In this document: one piece after another, positions 47,501 through 60,173 of the stretch | Layout: every line of letters begins with the position of its first letter | How positions within the stretch are numbered: the first letter of the stretch is position 1 | NCBI GenBank assembly: GCA_019973155.2 | Contig: BPQB01000005.1 | Span: 620,001-684,000 of the forward strand | Origin: Phanerochaete sordida | Lineage: Eukaryota > Basidiomycota > Agaricomycetes > Polyporales > Phanerochaetaceae | Direction of reading: 5' to 3' | Length of the DNA stretch: 64,000 nt | Notes under the pieces: generated by a model | The model's input: the letters and a program-made list of their open reading frames with translations, nothing else | What the model was told of the DNA's origin: nothing | Database searches by the model: none | Made by a program: the position numbers and the translations under genes

Positions 47501-50500
47501 TGGCGGGCACGGGCAGACGCCTCCAATACAGGCAAGCAGGGTCAACCGAGTTTCCGCACGGGAGGTCAGTCGCATACACATCGCCGGCACTGTGCACGTA
47601 CTCATGGCTCACAACAGATCTATGTCGCAATCCTTATCGCTCTCGCAGGAGCTGTCCTCGGCCAGGTCGCGCAAAACCTCTTCGTCCAGTCACAGCACAA
47701 GTAGCTCTGTCTCCATGTCGCCAAGCTCCAGGCCCTCGCTCTCGCTGCACGTTGGTCCCAACGAGCGGTCTGTGCAGAGCCTTGAGCAGGAGATCATGCG
47801 ACTGCAAGAGGTACTGAAGGAGCGCGAAGCCGAAATCGGCGCTCTCGAGCAGTCGCTGAAGGAAAAGGATGCGGCGGCGCTGCCGCAGACCCCTTCGCCG
47901 GCTACGCCTTCGACCCCGGTCCAAGTCGATTCCACCGCCATGGTTCACTTGTCTCCCAAGACCAGGAGCCAGTTCGAAGAACTGCACCACAGTATCAGTC
48001 ATCCAGAGGGCGCACCCGTCCCTGACGCGGATGAGTCCTTAGTGAGGCTGAACGAATTGATGCGGTGAGTGTATGCCTCGCTCAGCTAACACTTGCCCCT
48101 ACTGACACACAAAATCAGTTCTATGGCGCAGAAGGAATCCAGTCATAAGGAAATCGTCGATGGGCTCAGCGCAGAGCTTGCTCAAGTACGCCGGCAACAC
48201 GATGAACTGACAGTGTTGTCACGCGATCAGGTATGCTCCGTCCATCGTGCTGTCAGAAAACGTTATTGACCGCGTCGTCAGGCTCTGAACATGTCGAACG
48301 AGATTGAGGGGTTGCAGTACAAGCACCAAGAAGACCTGGCCAAGCTTGAGGAAGTGCAACGGCATGAAGCCGAGCTTGTCGAGGCGCTTGAGCGTGCTCA
48401 GGCCGAGCATGCCTTGACAGTCGAGAAGCTCAGGAGCGAGCACGAGGAGATCATCCGGACTAAGGAAGTCGAGGTCGACGGCATGCTTTCGAAGCTCAAA
48501 GAAGAGCACGATGCCGGGGTCCAGGATCTCTGCACTCAACTCGCCAACACCTCGGCTTCCCTTGAGAAAGCTCGTCAGGATCACGAGGCCGCCTTCGGCA
48601 AGCTGCAAGCCGATCATGAAGAAGAGCTCCGTCGTCGTAATGAGGAAGTTAACCAGGCTCTTCAGCGTATGCGCGAGGAGCACGAGGCTGACGTTGCCGC
48701 TGCACTCGAGAAGGCCAAGTCGGAGCACGACGAGGCCCTTGGCAAGCTTCGCACTGAGCACGACCAGGAGCTTCAGAAACGCACCGAGGAGCACAAGGGC
48801 GCCGTCGAGGAGACACGGAAGGAGTACGAGGATGCCATTTCAAAGCTCATCTCGGACCACCAGCAGTCTCTCAAGAACAAAGAGGAACAGTCGTCTGCGA
48901 CACTCCAGCGAACCGAAGAGGAGTACTACGAGGCCCTGACGAAGCTGCGGATGGATCACGCTCAGGCGCTGGAGAAGCAAGCTGCCGACCACGCTACCGC
49001 GCTGGAACGGCTCAAGGACGAGCACACCCGCGACATTCGTATGGCCGAGATTGCTCGTGAAGGCTCTCTCACCCAGTCTCATTCCGAACAAGAGACCGTT
49101 CTTCGGGAGCTGCAGGAGGCTCACGCATCCGCCGTCGCTACCAAAGAGAAGCAGTTTGCCGATGATCTCCAGAAGCTCAAGGATGAACACTCGCAAATCC
49201 TCGCGACCAAGGACGAGCAGCACCGGACCTCTGTCCAGAGGCTGAAGACAGACCACGCCGCTACTCTCCACGACAAGGAGTCAACCCACAACGACGCCAT
49301 TGAGCAACTGTCCGCCGATCATGCGAAAGCGTTGGCCACCAAGGACTCCCAGCACCAAGCCGAGCTCGAGAGGCTTGCAACCGAGCACTCGTCTCAGCTG
49401 AAGAAGCTTCAGGAGGAGTCCGACGCTAAGATCGCTCAGCTGACCACGGAGTTGGAGAATGTCAGGAACGAGAAGGCTTCCGTCGAGATCGCGCGTCAGC
49501 AGATCGAGGATAGCCTCCAACAGACCAAGCAGCAGCAGGCCGTCGTTCTCCAGGAAGTCGAGCGTGGCCATCACGAGGAAGTCACACGACTGAAGTCGGC
49601 ACACGAGTCTGCCCTGGAAGATGCGGAGCTGCGCCAACAAGAGGAACGCGACGCGTTGACACAGGCACACGCGGAAGAGCTTGCCCGCTTGAAGGCGGAC
49701 CATCAGGCCGTGGTGGCCGGAGCCCAGTCCGACCTCATCGCTGCACAGGAACAGCACAGGCAGGATCTCGAGGAGGCCCGCGCGCAGACGGAACGCCTGC
49801 TGGAGGAGGAAAAGACTCGTCTGACCTCGTCGCTTTCGGAGCTCGAAGGACAGCAGGTACAAGAGCTCTCCACGCTCCGCAAGGACCGTGATTTGCTCGC
49901 GGAGGAGAAGGTTCAGCTTTCCCAGTCTCTATCAGAGCTTGGGGCAAAGCATCAAACGGAACTCTTGGCGCTCCAAGGGGAACGCGATGCTCTGGCGAGC
50001 GAGAAGGCGCAGCTCACCGCATCTGTCGCAGACCTGAGCACGCGACACGCCGCGCAGTACGCTGTGCTTCAACAGGAACACGACCTCCTCTTGGAAGAAC
50101 TCGAGTCTCACAAGGCAGTCGCTGAGGAGTCCCACGCCGCACGAGATGAAGACCGCCGCAGACATGAGACTGCCATCCAGGAGCAAGCCGGCGAGATCGC
50201 GTCATTACAAGAACAGCTCTCCGAGGCGAACTCCGAGCGCGCTGTTATGAGCTCCGAGCTCGACAAGCTGCGCGCAGAGCTCGCCGCAGAGCGGAACAAG
50301 ACCTCGGAGCTTGCCCACGAAGCGTCTCAGCGCGAGTCGCTGGCGGAAGAACTTGAACGCCACAGGTCGGCTCTTTCCGAAACGCAGGCGAACCTCCAGC
50401 GGACGAGGGACGAGATGGAGATGCTACAGGCCGAGAAGGGCCAGCAAGACGCTGCTCTCCGGGACTTGCAGGCTCAGCTGCACACGCGCAGCCCGTCGCC

Positions 50501-51232
50501 ACCGCAACGCGTCGGAAGCGCCGCTGGCCGCTCCAACGGGATCCCGGCCCCGAAGCTGCCCCCGCTCACGCCGCTGCCGAGCCTCCCCGGGAGCACGCCT
50601 TCCACCCCCACACTCCGATCCCACGAAGCACAGCCGAGCACCGCTTCTTCGGCGATGTCGCTGTCGTCTCGGAGCATCGAGTCGATGGACGCGCCGTCCA
50701 CGCCCGCCACCTCCGTGGCGCCCTCGGTGACGTCGCCCGCGCTCGCGCAGCCGGACCCGAAGCTGGTGCAGCAGATCCAGAGCCAGGCGAAGCAGCTCGA
50801 CGAGCAGGACGCGATGATCAAGACGCTGAACAAGCAGCTCGCGCACTGCGAGAGCGACCTGCAGGCGCACATGGACATGGTGAACACGCTCGAGACGTCG
50901 CTGGCGGATGCTGAGAAGAATCGTGAGTCGCCCGCTCAAGTGTTCCTTTGGGCTTCGCGCTGACTCCCGCTCCAGTGCGCAAGGCGCGCATGCAGGCGAC
51001 CGAGATCTCGCGCGAGCGCGACAACCTGAACACCCAGGTCGTGTCGCTGCGCCAAGAGCTCGCGGAGACCAAGAACGAGGTCGCCAACGTCCGCCGCTCG
51101 ATCGTCGAGGAGAAGCAGAGCCTCGAGATCCGCCTCGACGAGGAGCGCCGCCAAAAGGAACGTGCGCGCGCGCAGCTCGACAACCGGATGGACGAGCTGC
51201 AGCGGCGCAAGTCAAAGTTCGCGTGCCTCTAG
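44554..51232 (+). CDS. kinesin-4-like motor with very long coiled coil
   Basis: Microtubule plus-end motor, about 2,050 residues. After [20 protein letters not shown], the motor domain shows RIRPP, the P-loop [15 protein letters not shown], switch I ([13 protein letters not shown]), switch II ([11 protein letters not shown]) and [20 protein letters not shown], ending [33 protein letters not shown] and RARNIKNRV fit the kinesin-4 (KIF4/KIF21) group. About 95 Ser/Pro/Gly-rich residues interrupt the motor between SLTLIQKK and the [10 protein letters not shown] strand. Coiled coil then runs almost unbroken to the end, apart from Ser/Pro-rich gaps near 47390-47950 and 50490-50760. Introns near 44590, 45312, 45820, 46706, 47560, 48065, 48230 and 50920. 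The stop is TAG at 51230-51232. Candidate roles are microtubule length control or cargo transport; the sequence does not decide between them. Confidence 0.9.
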
Positions 51233-52562
51233 ACGGTGCTTCTTCGCGCCGCAAATCCCGCCTTCCGCCCTTCGCCCTTCCCCTGGAATTTCTTGGTCTC
51301 GATTGGATTATCTGCGATCGCTGCCGGCCCTGCCCTGGACCGATCGTTCTAGGTCCCCGCCCACGGTCCGCGCCTTCGTCTCTTCACTCTATCTCGCGTC
51401 GTTCGGAACTCAACGGTTCACCGGGTATCATCAAGCATACATACTTCACTTGCATTCGCTTCATAATTTCCCTCGCGCGCGCGCGATTATCGCGTCGCTT
51501 TGCTCTTCCCCGCCCTGGCTGCTATTCGGTTTTTTTTTCTCCTCCTCTCTCTTCGCTTCCGCATTCTGTGTTCCATGCTGGAGATACCCCTTTACACTCG
51601 ATCACTCATACCACCCACCACATTGCACCAAGACGGTCTCTCGGTCTGGCCCCACGTTCGTTTGGATTGACTCGTATGCGCTCCCTCTTTCTCTCTACGT
51701 ATATATCTGTGCTGCACCGCTCGGTGCGCACAAGGTCCCTAGCACCAGTATAGAGTATGTCAAATATTATGCTACTCATTACCTCACGTAGCGTGCGCAG
51801 TGCGGGGCGAGACAGCGGCGCCGAACGCGGGGGCGGGGCTGCCATCTGGGGTAAGGTTCGGAGGCGGGGATGCAGCGGGCTGGCCTTGGCTGGTCCGCGG
51901 TGTGCGCATGGACAGGCACCGCGCGGATGCGGCCGAAATATACCCGCGTCGAAGAGAAACGTAAGTTTTGCGATGCCGGACGCGGCTGGGGCGAGAACGC
52001 TGGGCGAGCGGGTGTCGCGCGTTGTATCGGCCAACCGCGTAGCTCACAAGCTCCGTGCGTGGGCAGTGAGAGCCCGCTCTGCGCGTCGCCCACCTCGACG
52101 TCGGCATGCTCGTGCTGGCTGATCGCTCGCCGCCATTGGACACGGTGCAGTCGCCCAGGCAATGGCTGGCAGCGGTGAGAGCCACGGCCGCAGCTGGAGG
52201 GGTCATCTGGGGGACACGCGCGGGCCTAGCTCGCGGTGCGGATCATGGGCTGCCCTCGATTGGCTTGCGGGGAGGCTGCGCTGGGCTGCGTCGCGTTCGG
52301 ACGCCCCTCGCGGCCCAGACAGGGTCTCTGCCTCCCAAAACGCCAGGCCACGCCTGCACGCCTTTTTACCTTCTCGGAATCTGCCAGTTCTCCCTCCCGC
52401 GACTTTTTCATTTTCCCGGGTGGTGAAGTGGTGCCCCAGCCCCAGCCACGCTCCCTTATAGCCTGCGCGCCCGCCGCACCTCCTGCCCTCTTCCCACCTT
52501 TCCTCTCCGCTTCTCCCGTCCTCCGCCCCAGCCACCCACCCACGAGCCCAACGCCGCACACG
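51233..52562. other. 1.3-kb intergenic region; CT-rich promoter of the SDR gene at its right end
   Basis: From 51480 to 51600 the plus strand is pyrimidine-rich with a T9 run, probably kinesin 3' sequence. The middle (51780-52350) is very GC-rich with mutually overlapping frames and no family match. At 52380-52560 a strongly CT-rich leader with a TTATA at 52456-52460 precedes the SDR start, a pattern common for well-expressed fungal genes. Confidence 0.45.
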
Positions 52563-54007
52563 ATGTCGACGCGCCTCTTCGCCCGCGCCCTCCCCTCGCC
52601 GTCCCGTTCCCTCGTCCCCACCGCCCCAAGACAACGCCTCCTCGTCGGCGCGCAGGTCCGGTGGAACAGCGCCGCCGCAGAGAAGGCCCGCAAGGAAAAG
52701 TTCCTGCCCGAGTTCTCCATGGCCGGCAAGGTGCGCCGCCCCTGTCCTTGCGCGCCGCGCGCCCGCTCACGCTCCGTGCCCAGGTCGCGCTCGTGACCGG
52801 CGGCGCGCGCGGGCTCGGCAACGAGTTCTGCCGCGCCTTCGTGCGCTCCGGGTGCACGAACCTCGCCATCGTCGACCTCAAGGAGGACGAGGCCGAGGAG
52901 TCCGCCCGCGTCCTCGTCGACGAAGCCTGCCGTGCGGACTCCCCTCTGCTCTCCCGCGCGCGGCGTGCTGATAAGGCGTGAAGTTGACAGTGGGATGGAC
53001 CCGAAGGACTACGAGATCATTGGCATCGGCTGCGACGTCTCGAGCGAGCTCAGCGTGCAGCAGGCGTACCGGCGGACGATGGACACCTTTGGCCGCATCG
53101 ACAGCGTCGTCGCGAGTGCCGGTGCGCAGTGCCCTACTCGTGTGCTCTCTCGCTGTTGCTAACTCCTATTTCTGCGCCTAGGCATCGTCGAGAACTACTC
53201 TGCGTTCGACTACCCGTTCGACCGTATAAAGCGTCTCTATGACATCAACGTGCACGGCGCGTTCTTCACCGCGCGCGAGGCCGCCCGGCACATGATCCCG
53301 CAGGGCGGCGGCAGCGTCGTGCTCGTCGCCTCGATGTCCGCCAACGTGAGTCCCGCGCTATGACGTACATGCGTCGCCGGCTGCCCCGCCATCCCCGCAA
53401 ATTGTCAACGGATAGACGCTGACGCCTGTCCGGACAGATTGTGAACATCCCGCAGCCACAGACGCCCTACAACGCCGCCAAGGCTGGTGCGTGCTCCCCA
53501 CCCCTGCAAATTCCATCCTGTGTGCTCATGCCCGCGTCCCTGCGCTGCAGCCGTCAAGCATATGACATCTTCGCTCGCCGTGGAGTGGGCGAAAAAGGGT
53601 GTCCGTGTCAACTGCCTCAGGTACGTTTCAGCGGCGACGTCATGACGCGCGACCCCGCTCACGAGCATGTTCTCGAAATCGCAGCCCCGGCTACATGTTG
53701 ACGAAACTCACCAAGACTATCCTCGCACACGACCAGGAGCTCAAAGTTCGTGGATAAGGTCCAACCTCGTTGCAGGGAGCTGACGTCGGTTCTTACGCCA
53801 GAAAACCTGGGAGAGCCTTACCCCCATGGGCCGCATGGGTGATCCCCAGGATCTTGCTGTACGTGCTTCCGTCTCCGCGGGCGCTCCGAATAGTGTTCAC
53901 TGACTTCATCGCGCGCGCAGGGTGCCATCGTTTTCCTTGCGAGCGACGCGTCGCGCTTCATGACCGGCTCAGAAATACGCGTCGACGGTGGCTACTGCTG
54001 CGTCTAA
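52563..54007 (+). CDS. short-chain dehydrogenase/reductase with N-terminal presequence
   Basis: NAD(P)-dependent oxidoreductase of the classical SDR type. Residues 1 to about 38 ([20 protein letters not shown] onward) contain many Arg and Ser and no acid, like a mitochondrial presequence. The Rossmann fold follows: [12 protein letters not shown] (TGxxxGxG), D in [10 protein letters not shown] (favouring NAD), CDVSS, VVASAGIVENY (NAG-like), [10 protein letters not shown] (Ser) and YNAAK (catalytic Tyr and Lys), then [16 protein letters not shown] and [16 protein letters not shown]. Seven or so short introns; the one ending GTGAAG near 52983 is needed to keep frame. About 330 residues. Closest groups I can think of are polyol or sorbose reductases, which share the [11 protein letters not shown] segment, but the substrate is not determined. 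Confidence 0.88.
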
Positions 54008-54633
54008 ACGTGCGTCAGGGCCCCGACACGCTCCGTTGTCCCGTCGTCATCATACCCACCTGGATGCCCCCCACGACGCACACATCGCCCGGAGCAGCAC
54101 AAGCACGAAGATGCAATGCACCCGACAAACGGCAAACTCTTAGAGAAGATATAGAGTAACTTATCCACACCCCATCTGAAATCGGCTGTCTTAATCGCTC
54201 CCTCTTACATTCGCGACGTCTCTACCACCATCTCTTGGGCCAACGTTTGCAACGGACTACTGTTTTTTCACTAGCTTTGCTGTGTTTGTACGACGCTTTG
54301 GCACACTGCATGGCTTTCCTGTATCATCTCTCTTGTACTTATTGAATATACGATCCTGTCTGTTCCTTCAACTCGGTGACTCGAATTGCGTGGGAAAAAC
54401 ATACCGTTCTGGGACTGCTGGTGATGGCATCAGACGCGTACCCAAATTGGTAGCCAACATGGGTGGCTTGTCCTTGGCCACAAAGCCTTTGGTAGCAACA
54501 TGGCTCCTTGTCTCACAACCTTCTCCCCAACCACCACCATCTCCCTCGCTTTACGCGCGCTCTGTCATCTTCACCCAATTTTTACTTCGGAAAACATATC
54601 ACAACCCTAGCTAGGCCTTCAGTAACATCAGAA
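54008..54633. other. intergenic region between the SDR and kinase genes
   Basis: About 626 bp, more AT-rich than the genes. Contains the SDR 3' flank and the kinase promoter and leader. Short overlapping frames only, with no recognised feature. Confidence 0.45.
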
Positions 54634-57600
54634 ATGCCCTCGGACGACCCCACGTCAAGAGCATCACCGGGCTCACCTGTGGCTGCGGTGACACGCGTTC
54701 TCGCAGACGACCCGCTCATGCGGAAACACCAAGAAAAGGGCAAGAAACGCGCAAAACCCTGGGAGCTCTCCGACCCCGAGAGCGACGGCGCACACGAGCG
54801 CAAGAAGAGACGTGTCGGCGAGAAGCAGGTCCGCTACGCGTACGTCGCGGAGAAGTTTCCTGTGAGTGCTGCCATGCTGTCGAGCTGCGTCGTGTACGTG
54901 GACGAGGTGCTGACCCGATGCAGACGCAATGCAAGGCCCCGACGAAGGAAAAGAGTGTGGCCTACTACGAGAGCGCCACAGACGGCAAGGTCCCGACGCG
55001 GCGACACCAGGAGTGGCAGCCGCATCGCGCGCGTCCGAGTCCGCTGGATTTGACGGATTTGGAGTACGTTCGAGAGCTTGGTATGTTGATTGGCATGTTC
55101 TGCGCTGTTGGTGTGGGCTAATTGTATGCGCCACCAGGTGCTGGCTCGTACGGCAGTGTTGGTGTCGTGCGCGTGCGCAAGAGGCAGCATCAACACCCTG
55201 ACGACGTCCAGAACGCCGAGCTTGCTATAAAGTCTATACTGAAGAGGAGGATACGCGAAAGAGAGCCAGTGAGTGCAGCTCTTACCCCCACGACTGTGGG
55301 ACTACTCTAAACACGAATTTGCAGCGGCATCCGGATTTCTTCCAAGATCGAGCAGACGACGAGAAGAACTTCGAACGGGGAAACCTGTTCCAGTTACCAT
55401 GGCACCCATTCATTGCAGGCATGTATGACTGCCTGGCAGACTCACGCAACCTGTACATGCTGCAAGAGCTTGGTTCGCTCGGCACGCTCGACGCATATAT
55501 GGAAAAGCACGCCCCGCTCCCGGCGTCCGTCGCGCAATTCTATTTCGCGAACATCGCGGTCGCGCTCGAGTTCCTCGCATCGCAGAAGTTCGTGCACGGC
55601 GACCTGAAGCCGTCGAACATCCTCATCGGCGCGAACGGCTACCTGCTCCTCGCGGACTTCGGGCTCGCGAGCCGCTGGGACGAGGAGCGCGACTGGGGGC
55701 TCGTCGGCACGCAGAACTACATGTCGCCCGAGGTCACGCGCGGCGCGATCTCTCCCGCGGCGACGCAAGCGCTCGACTGGTGGAGCGCGGCGTGCATTCT
55801 GTTCGAAATGGCGACAGGCCATATGGTGTTCGAGCTGCCCGAGGACGATCCCGAGCGCTTCCCCGACTACGACGCGGCTGACGAAGACGTCCATTTGCGC
55901 ATCCTCGCGGCGCATTACGTGTGGCCCCGCGATGTGCGCGTGGACCCGCTGCTGAAGCAGTTCGTCGACGAGATGCTCGTGTGGGACACCCAGAAGCGGC
56001 TGGGCACGGCGTGCAAGCGGCTGGACTGCGAGACGGAGAAGGTCGTGAACGTCGGCGTGCGCTGCCATGCGTGGTTCGACGGCTACCCCTGGGCGGACAT
56101 CGAGAACAGGACATACGCGGTGCGTGCATCGCTTGCCCTGTAAAAGTGCTCATCACTGATACCCGCTCCCAGCCACCTTACCTTCCGCTGCACCCACTGC
56201 CAGCCACGGAGACGTGGCATTCCCGACGGATGCCGGCGCAAGCGCAGATGCCGGGGCTGCCGCAGGTGCTGCCGCCGAAGCACCTCCAATGGGACACGCG
56301 CCTGCGTAACTGGGTGCGCGCCGATGAGGAGGGCGACCGGCAGGGCGCGGCAGCAGCCCGGGCGGCACAACAAGCCAGGGTAGTGCAGGAGGTTGAAGAC
56401 TACCGCAAGGAGCGGGATGCACTGCTACAATGTGTCAAAGACCACCGGAAGAAGTGTGACGCGGTGCAGCATACCACTGAAGAGGCTGCTCCTGCAAAAG
56501 CCAGTACGACCGAGGTAACGGAAGACGCCGACACAGAGGACCTTGAGGTAGTCCCCGTCAGCTCAATACCACGAACGCTCATCGCCGGCACGCTGCCCCT
56601 TTTCCGCCCGCCGACCGTGAAGCCCAAAGTGTTCCCACCGCGCACGCCCTCCCCAACCCCGTCCCCGCTACCCCCGGCGTCCCTCCCCGGCGCCGTTCCG
56701 ACCATCGAAGTCACGACCGCGGAGCTGCTGCACTACGGCGCGGCCCAAGGGTGGAAGGTCGCCGAGCTCGCGCAGCGCATTGCCTGCTGGAAGCGCGAGG
56801 CGGACGGGCGCGGCGGCGCGCCGACGCGCACCGAGGTGAACTGGGAGGCGAAGCGCCTGCGCGTGCTGCTGCAGCGGCGCACGACCAAGCTCGAGGGGCG
56901 CATGCAGCCGATCCTCGCCGGCGCGTGCCACCTGCCCGCGCACGCGATGCAGGGCGTGCTCGCGATGCGCGCGGCGGCCGAAGCGGAGGAGCGCCGCCTC
57001 GAGACGGTGCTCGACGACGCGCTGCGGTACGCGGCTGCCCAGCGGTGGACGCTCCGCCAGTGCGCGGTGATGGCGGTCGACAAGACGGGGCTCAGCAAGG
57101 CGGAGTACAAGGAGAGGGTCGACCGCTTCGAGGGGCACCTCCACCGGCACGTCGAGAAACGGGCGCGTGAGGCGCCGCAGGCGGCACAGGGTCTGCCACA
57201 GGTGTCTGTACCTGCTGGACCGTCGGACCTTGCGGGTTGGTGGAGTGCACAGGATGATTCGAATGTCGCTGGTCCTTCAAAAGTCGCTCCCGCGCAAGCC
57301 CAGCCACCACGTCAACTTGCGAACGGCACGTCCAACGGATCCCGCGCGGCCTCCACTCCAGCTGCGCAGCCTGTGGCAGGCCCATCGACTTCGGCTCCGG
57401 TGAAGGCTCCGGCTGTCCCTCAGACGGCAAGCGGTTCTTCAGGACCAAGTCTTGCCCCCAGACCAACGGCGGGTCCGTCAAGAATCGTCAAAGGCCCAGT
57501 CCCGCAGTCGATGCTCGGCTCGTCGAAGGTCGTGGAGCTGCGAAAGGCCCCCGTCTCCCAGCCCGCGGCAGGTCCGTCGAACGTCGCTAGTCGTAGCGTA

Positions 57601-58623
57601 CAGCAGGCGGCGGTGCCCCGTCAAGCAGCCAAAGGCCCTGCCGAGGCCAAGGTCCCGCAGCTCGTGCCACAGCGCAAGGCGGGCCCGGCCCAAAACCTAA
57701 AGCAGGAGAGGAGTCGAGCGACAGAAACGCAGCAGCGCACCGTGGAACAAGGTCCACCCACGCTTGTTCGGAAAGCGACGCGATACGAGCCGTACCCCAC
57801 CCAACGCCCCCAGGGCATGCCTATGCAGCCGGAAGGAGCAGCCAAGCTCCCTGCGACGGGCCGCCCGCGTGTGCACGGGCCCAACGGTCATGCGGTCTCT
57901 CAGCCTGACAAGAGGGCAGTCGCTGCGAACGGAGGGGCTGCTCACCGTGCAGGACCGGCGAAGGGTGCCCAAGCGAAGGCCGGCAAGCCAGCACAAAACA
58001 CGTCGAGTGCTAGCCCAGGCCTGGCAGCGTCACAGCCGCAGCCCGGCCACCTCCCGCGGACACCACCGGCACAGATATTCAAGCTGAGTAACCCGCCAAA
58101 GGTGACCCCTCCATCAGGCGCGGGTGCAGTCCCGCAAGCAGGCCCACGCACGCGCCCTCGCGTGCGTGCTCCGACTGGGGCGGAACGAGGCGGGCAGCAC
58201 GATGACGCGCTGGAGCGCATCTGGTCGCAGCGCTCGCCTGAGCCGACCTCCATGCGCGCACGCGCGTCGAGACCGCCCGGCGCGGGTGCTGTTGGCCCTC
58301 GCGTCCGCGCGCGCAGTCCGACGCGTGCGGAGAGGGCGCAGGCACCAGCAGCGGGTGCAAGTAGCCGGGCGGACGGCAAGCGGCGGACAGGCCCTGCGCA
58401 GAGCGCGCCGCCGCTCAATCCGTTCGTGCTGCCCGACGGCGAGTCGTCCGACGAGGAAGAGGACACGCCGACGAAGCCCAGGGTGCCATCTGCGGGGCCG
58501 GTGGCTGCGTCGGCGTCGCGACTGCGTGCACCGATCTGGTCGCCGCCGCTGTCGCCCGCTGGGGCTGCGGCGGGCTCGCCAAGCGGCAGCGTGATGGGCT
58601 CGCCTCCCCGATGGTCACCGTAA
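54634..58623 (+). CDS. AGC-like serine/threonine kinase with an approximately 830-residue disordered tail
   Basis: Five exons (54634-54861, 54924-55080, 55138-55268, 55325-56119, 56173-58623) total 3762 nt, 1253 residues. After a basic N-terminus, the kinase domain starts YVRELGAGSYGSVGVV (glycine loop). Then come AIKSI (VAIK lysine), KFVHGDLKPSNIL (catalytic loop with HGD in place of HRD), LADFGLAS (DFG), GTQNYMSPEV (activation segment with a phosphorylatable Thr) and DWWSAACILFEMATG. It ends with HAWFDGYPWADIENRTY and APPYLPLHP, matching the start of an AGC kinase C-tail. The last exon, 816 codons, is Pro/Ala/Ser/Gln-rich with a short globular-looking helical section near 56700-57180. Catalysis is likely intact since Lys, Asp and DFG remain. 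I cannot assign a subfamily. Confidence 0.82.
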
Positions 58624-60173
58624 TCGCGCTCTTGTGAGTCTTCTCTCCGGGTAGGACGGAATATTCTGGACGATCTCGCCAGGCTTGTCTTCATTGCTGC
58701 GGAATAATATATCGCTTCGCTGGATGCTTCGCCGTGCATGGGCCTACGTGGGCCTGCAGAGTGCGGACGGTGCAGCGCACCGCGGAGTTGGAACATCTCT
58801 GGGCCGAGGACCGGCGGTGGAGGTGCACGCTTGTCAGGGCGCGTCCAAGAACGCTAAGGCTGATGCAGATGCGGACGCATCGCCGTCTTTTGTTGCCCAG
58901 ATCGCGCACGGCGCACGGCTCACGGCTCCTCGCGCCAGGGCTCGCCCACGCCGCTGACATACCCCCCATGGTCGTTCCGCCCGGAGCTTCGCGCGACGCG
59001 TGCGTGCGCCGCGCATCTCACCCCCGATCTCGCAGCTAGCGCCGCCCCGCGCGGCGAGCGCAAAGACAATAAGGAGCTGCCACCCTCGCCCGTCGCATCC
59101 ACGCCAGTGCGGCAGCACCGCGTTGGGTCTCTGATGCGTCTGCGGGTCGTGCACCGCCCGTCTGATGCATTTCCCGCAGGCCCGCGCGCCGCGATGCGCC
59201 CGCCGTGCGCGACGACGGAGACAGGGGCGGGTGGGCTTCTCGGGAGCGGCGGCGCGGCGTGCTTCCTCGTCGGCTGTTGATCAGTACGCCGGGCGATCCC
59301 CCAGCCCCTGGGTGGCGGAAGCGTTGCGCGGCTCCGCCACACTGCGCCGCCGGTTCGCTGCTCCGCCGCCGCGCGATCGGCGCGTACGTCCGCCGCGACA
59401 CCTCCTCGAGACATTCCGCTGCTGCGCCTGCGCAAAGAAAAGGGCGCGAGGCCAATCGACGCTGCATTCCTCGATCGACGCAATTCCGGTGTGACCGGAG
59501 CGAAGGGGCTGATGCTCGACGGCGGGGGCCCAAGCTTGATGCTCGACGCTGCTCTGATGCCTTCCAGGGCGGAGGCCCGCGGGTGATGGAATGTACAACT
59601 GGATTAACAGTAATATAACGAATAAATAGCTCCAGGGTGCCCTTGCGCTTTGAGAGGGGCGAGACCAGCACGTGCAACGAGCGTGGGGTGAAGTACGACA
59701 GAGTGTATCGTATCGACGGCAGGAGGTCCGTTCAAAATGGTACAGCGTATACAAACAACAGCGAAAGGCGGGCGAGAGGAGGTACCCTACGTGTAGCGGC
59801 CCGCAGAATTAAGATGGGTACAGTGCAGATAGGGGTGTCGCCAAGGGGCTGTAGGGAGTGCGCGTGCTCTTCTGAGCGCTGCTCTACACGAGCGTCGTGA
59901 CAGGGTCGAGAAAGGTGATAACCAAGAAGGGACGACCATCAGCAGCCTGGGTGTCCGTGTCGTACAGTGTGCGAATGGATGCCCTGGCGACGCGCGATGA
60001 TGAGAAGGCGTTACGGGGGCGCAGCAATGATCGGCACTTACGGTGAGAAAAGGGTGCGCCAGGCCAGCGAATATGAATATAACTATGTACAGCACCGAAG
60101 CCCGGTCGGCCACAAGGTTGATGTGCGATGCGTTGCCGTGGCGAACGCTCTGCTTTCGTGATAGATGAGACTC
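58624..60173. other. 1.55-kb convergent intergenic region
   Basis: Lies between the stops of the kinase gene and the clp1-like gene. Very GC-rich at 58950-59500, where open frames appear on both strands at once without family similarity. AATAAA occurs at 59621-59626. I see no gene. Confidence 0.45.

Noticed and set aside
50424..51254. Minus-strand frame of 276 codons
   Set aside because: Antisense to the kinesin C-terminal coiled coil; Arg/Ala-rich noise.
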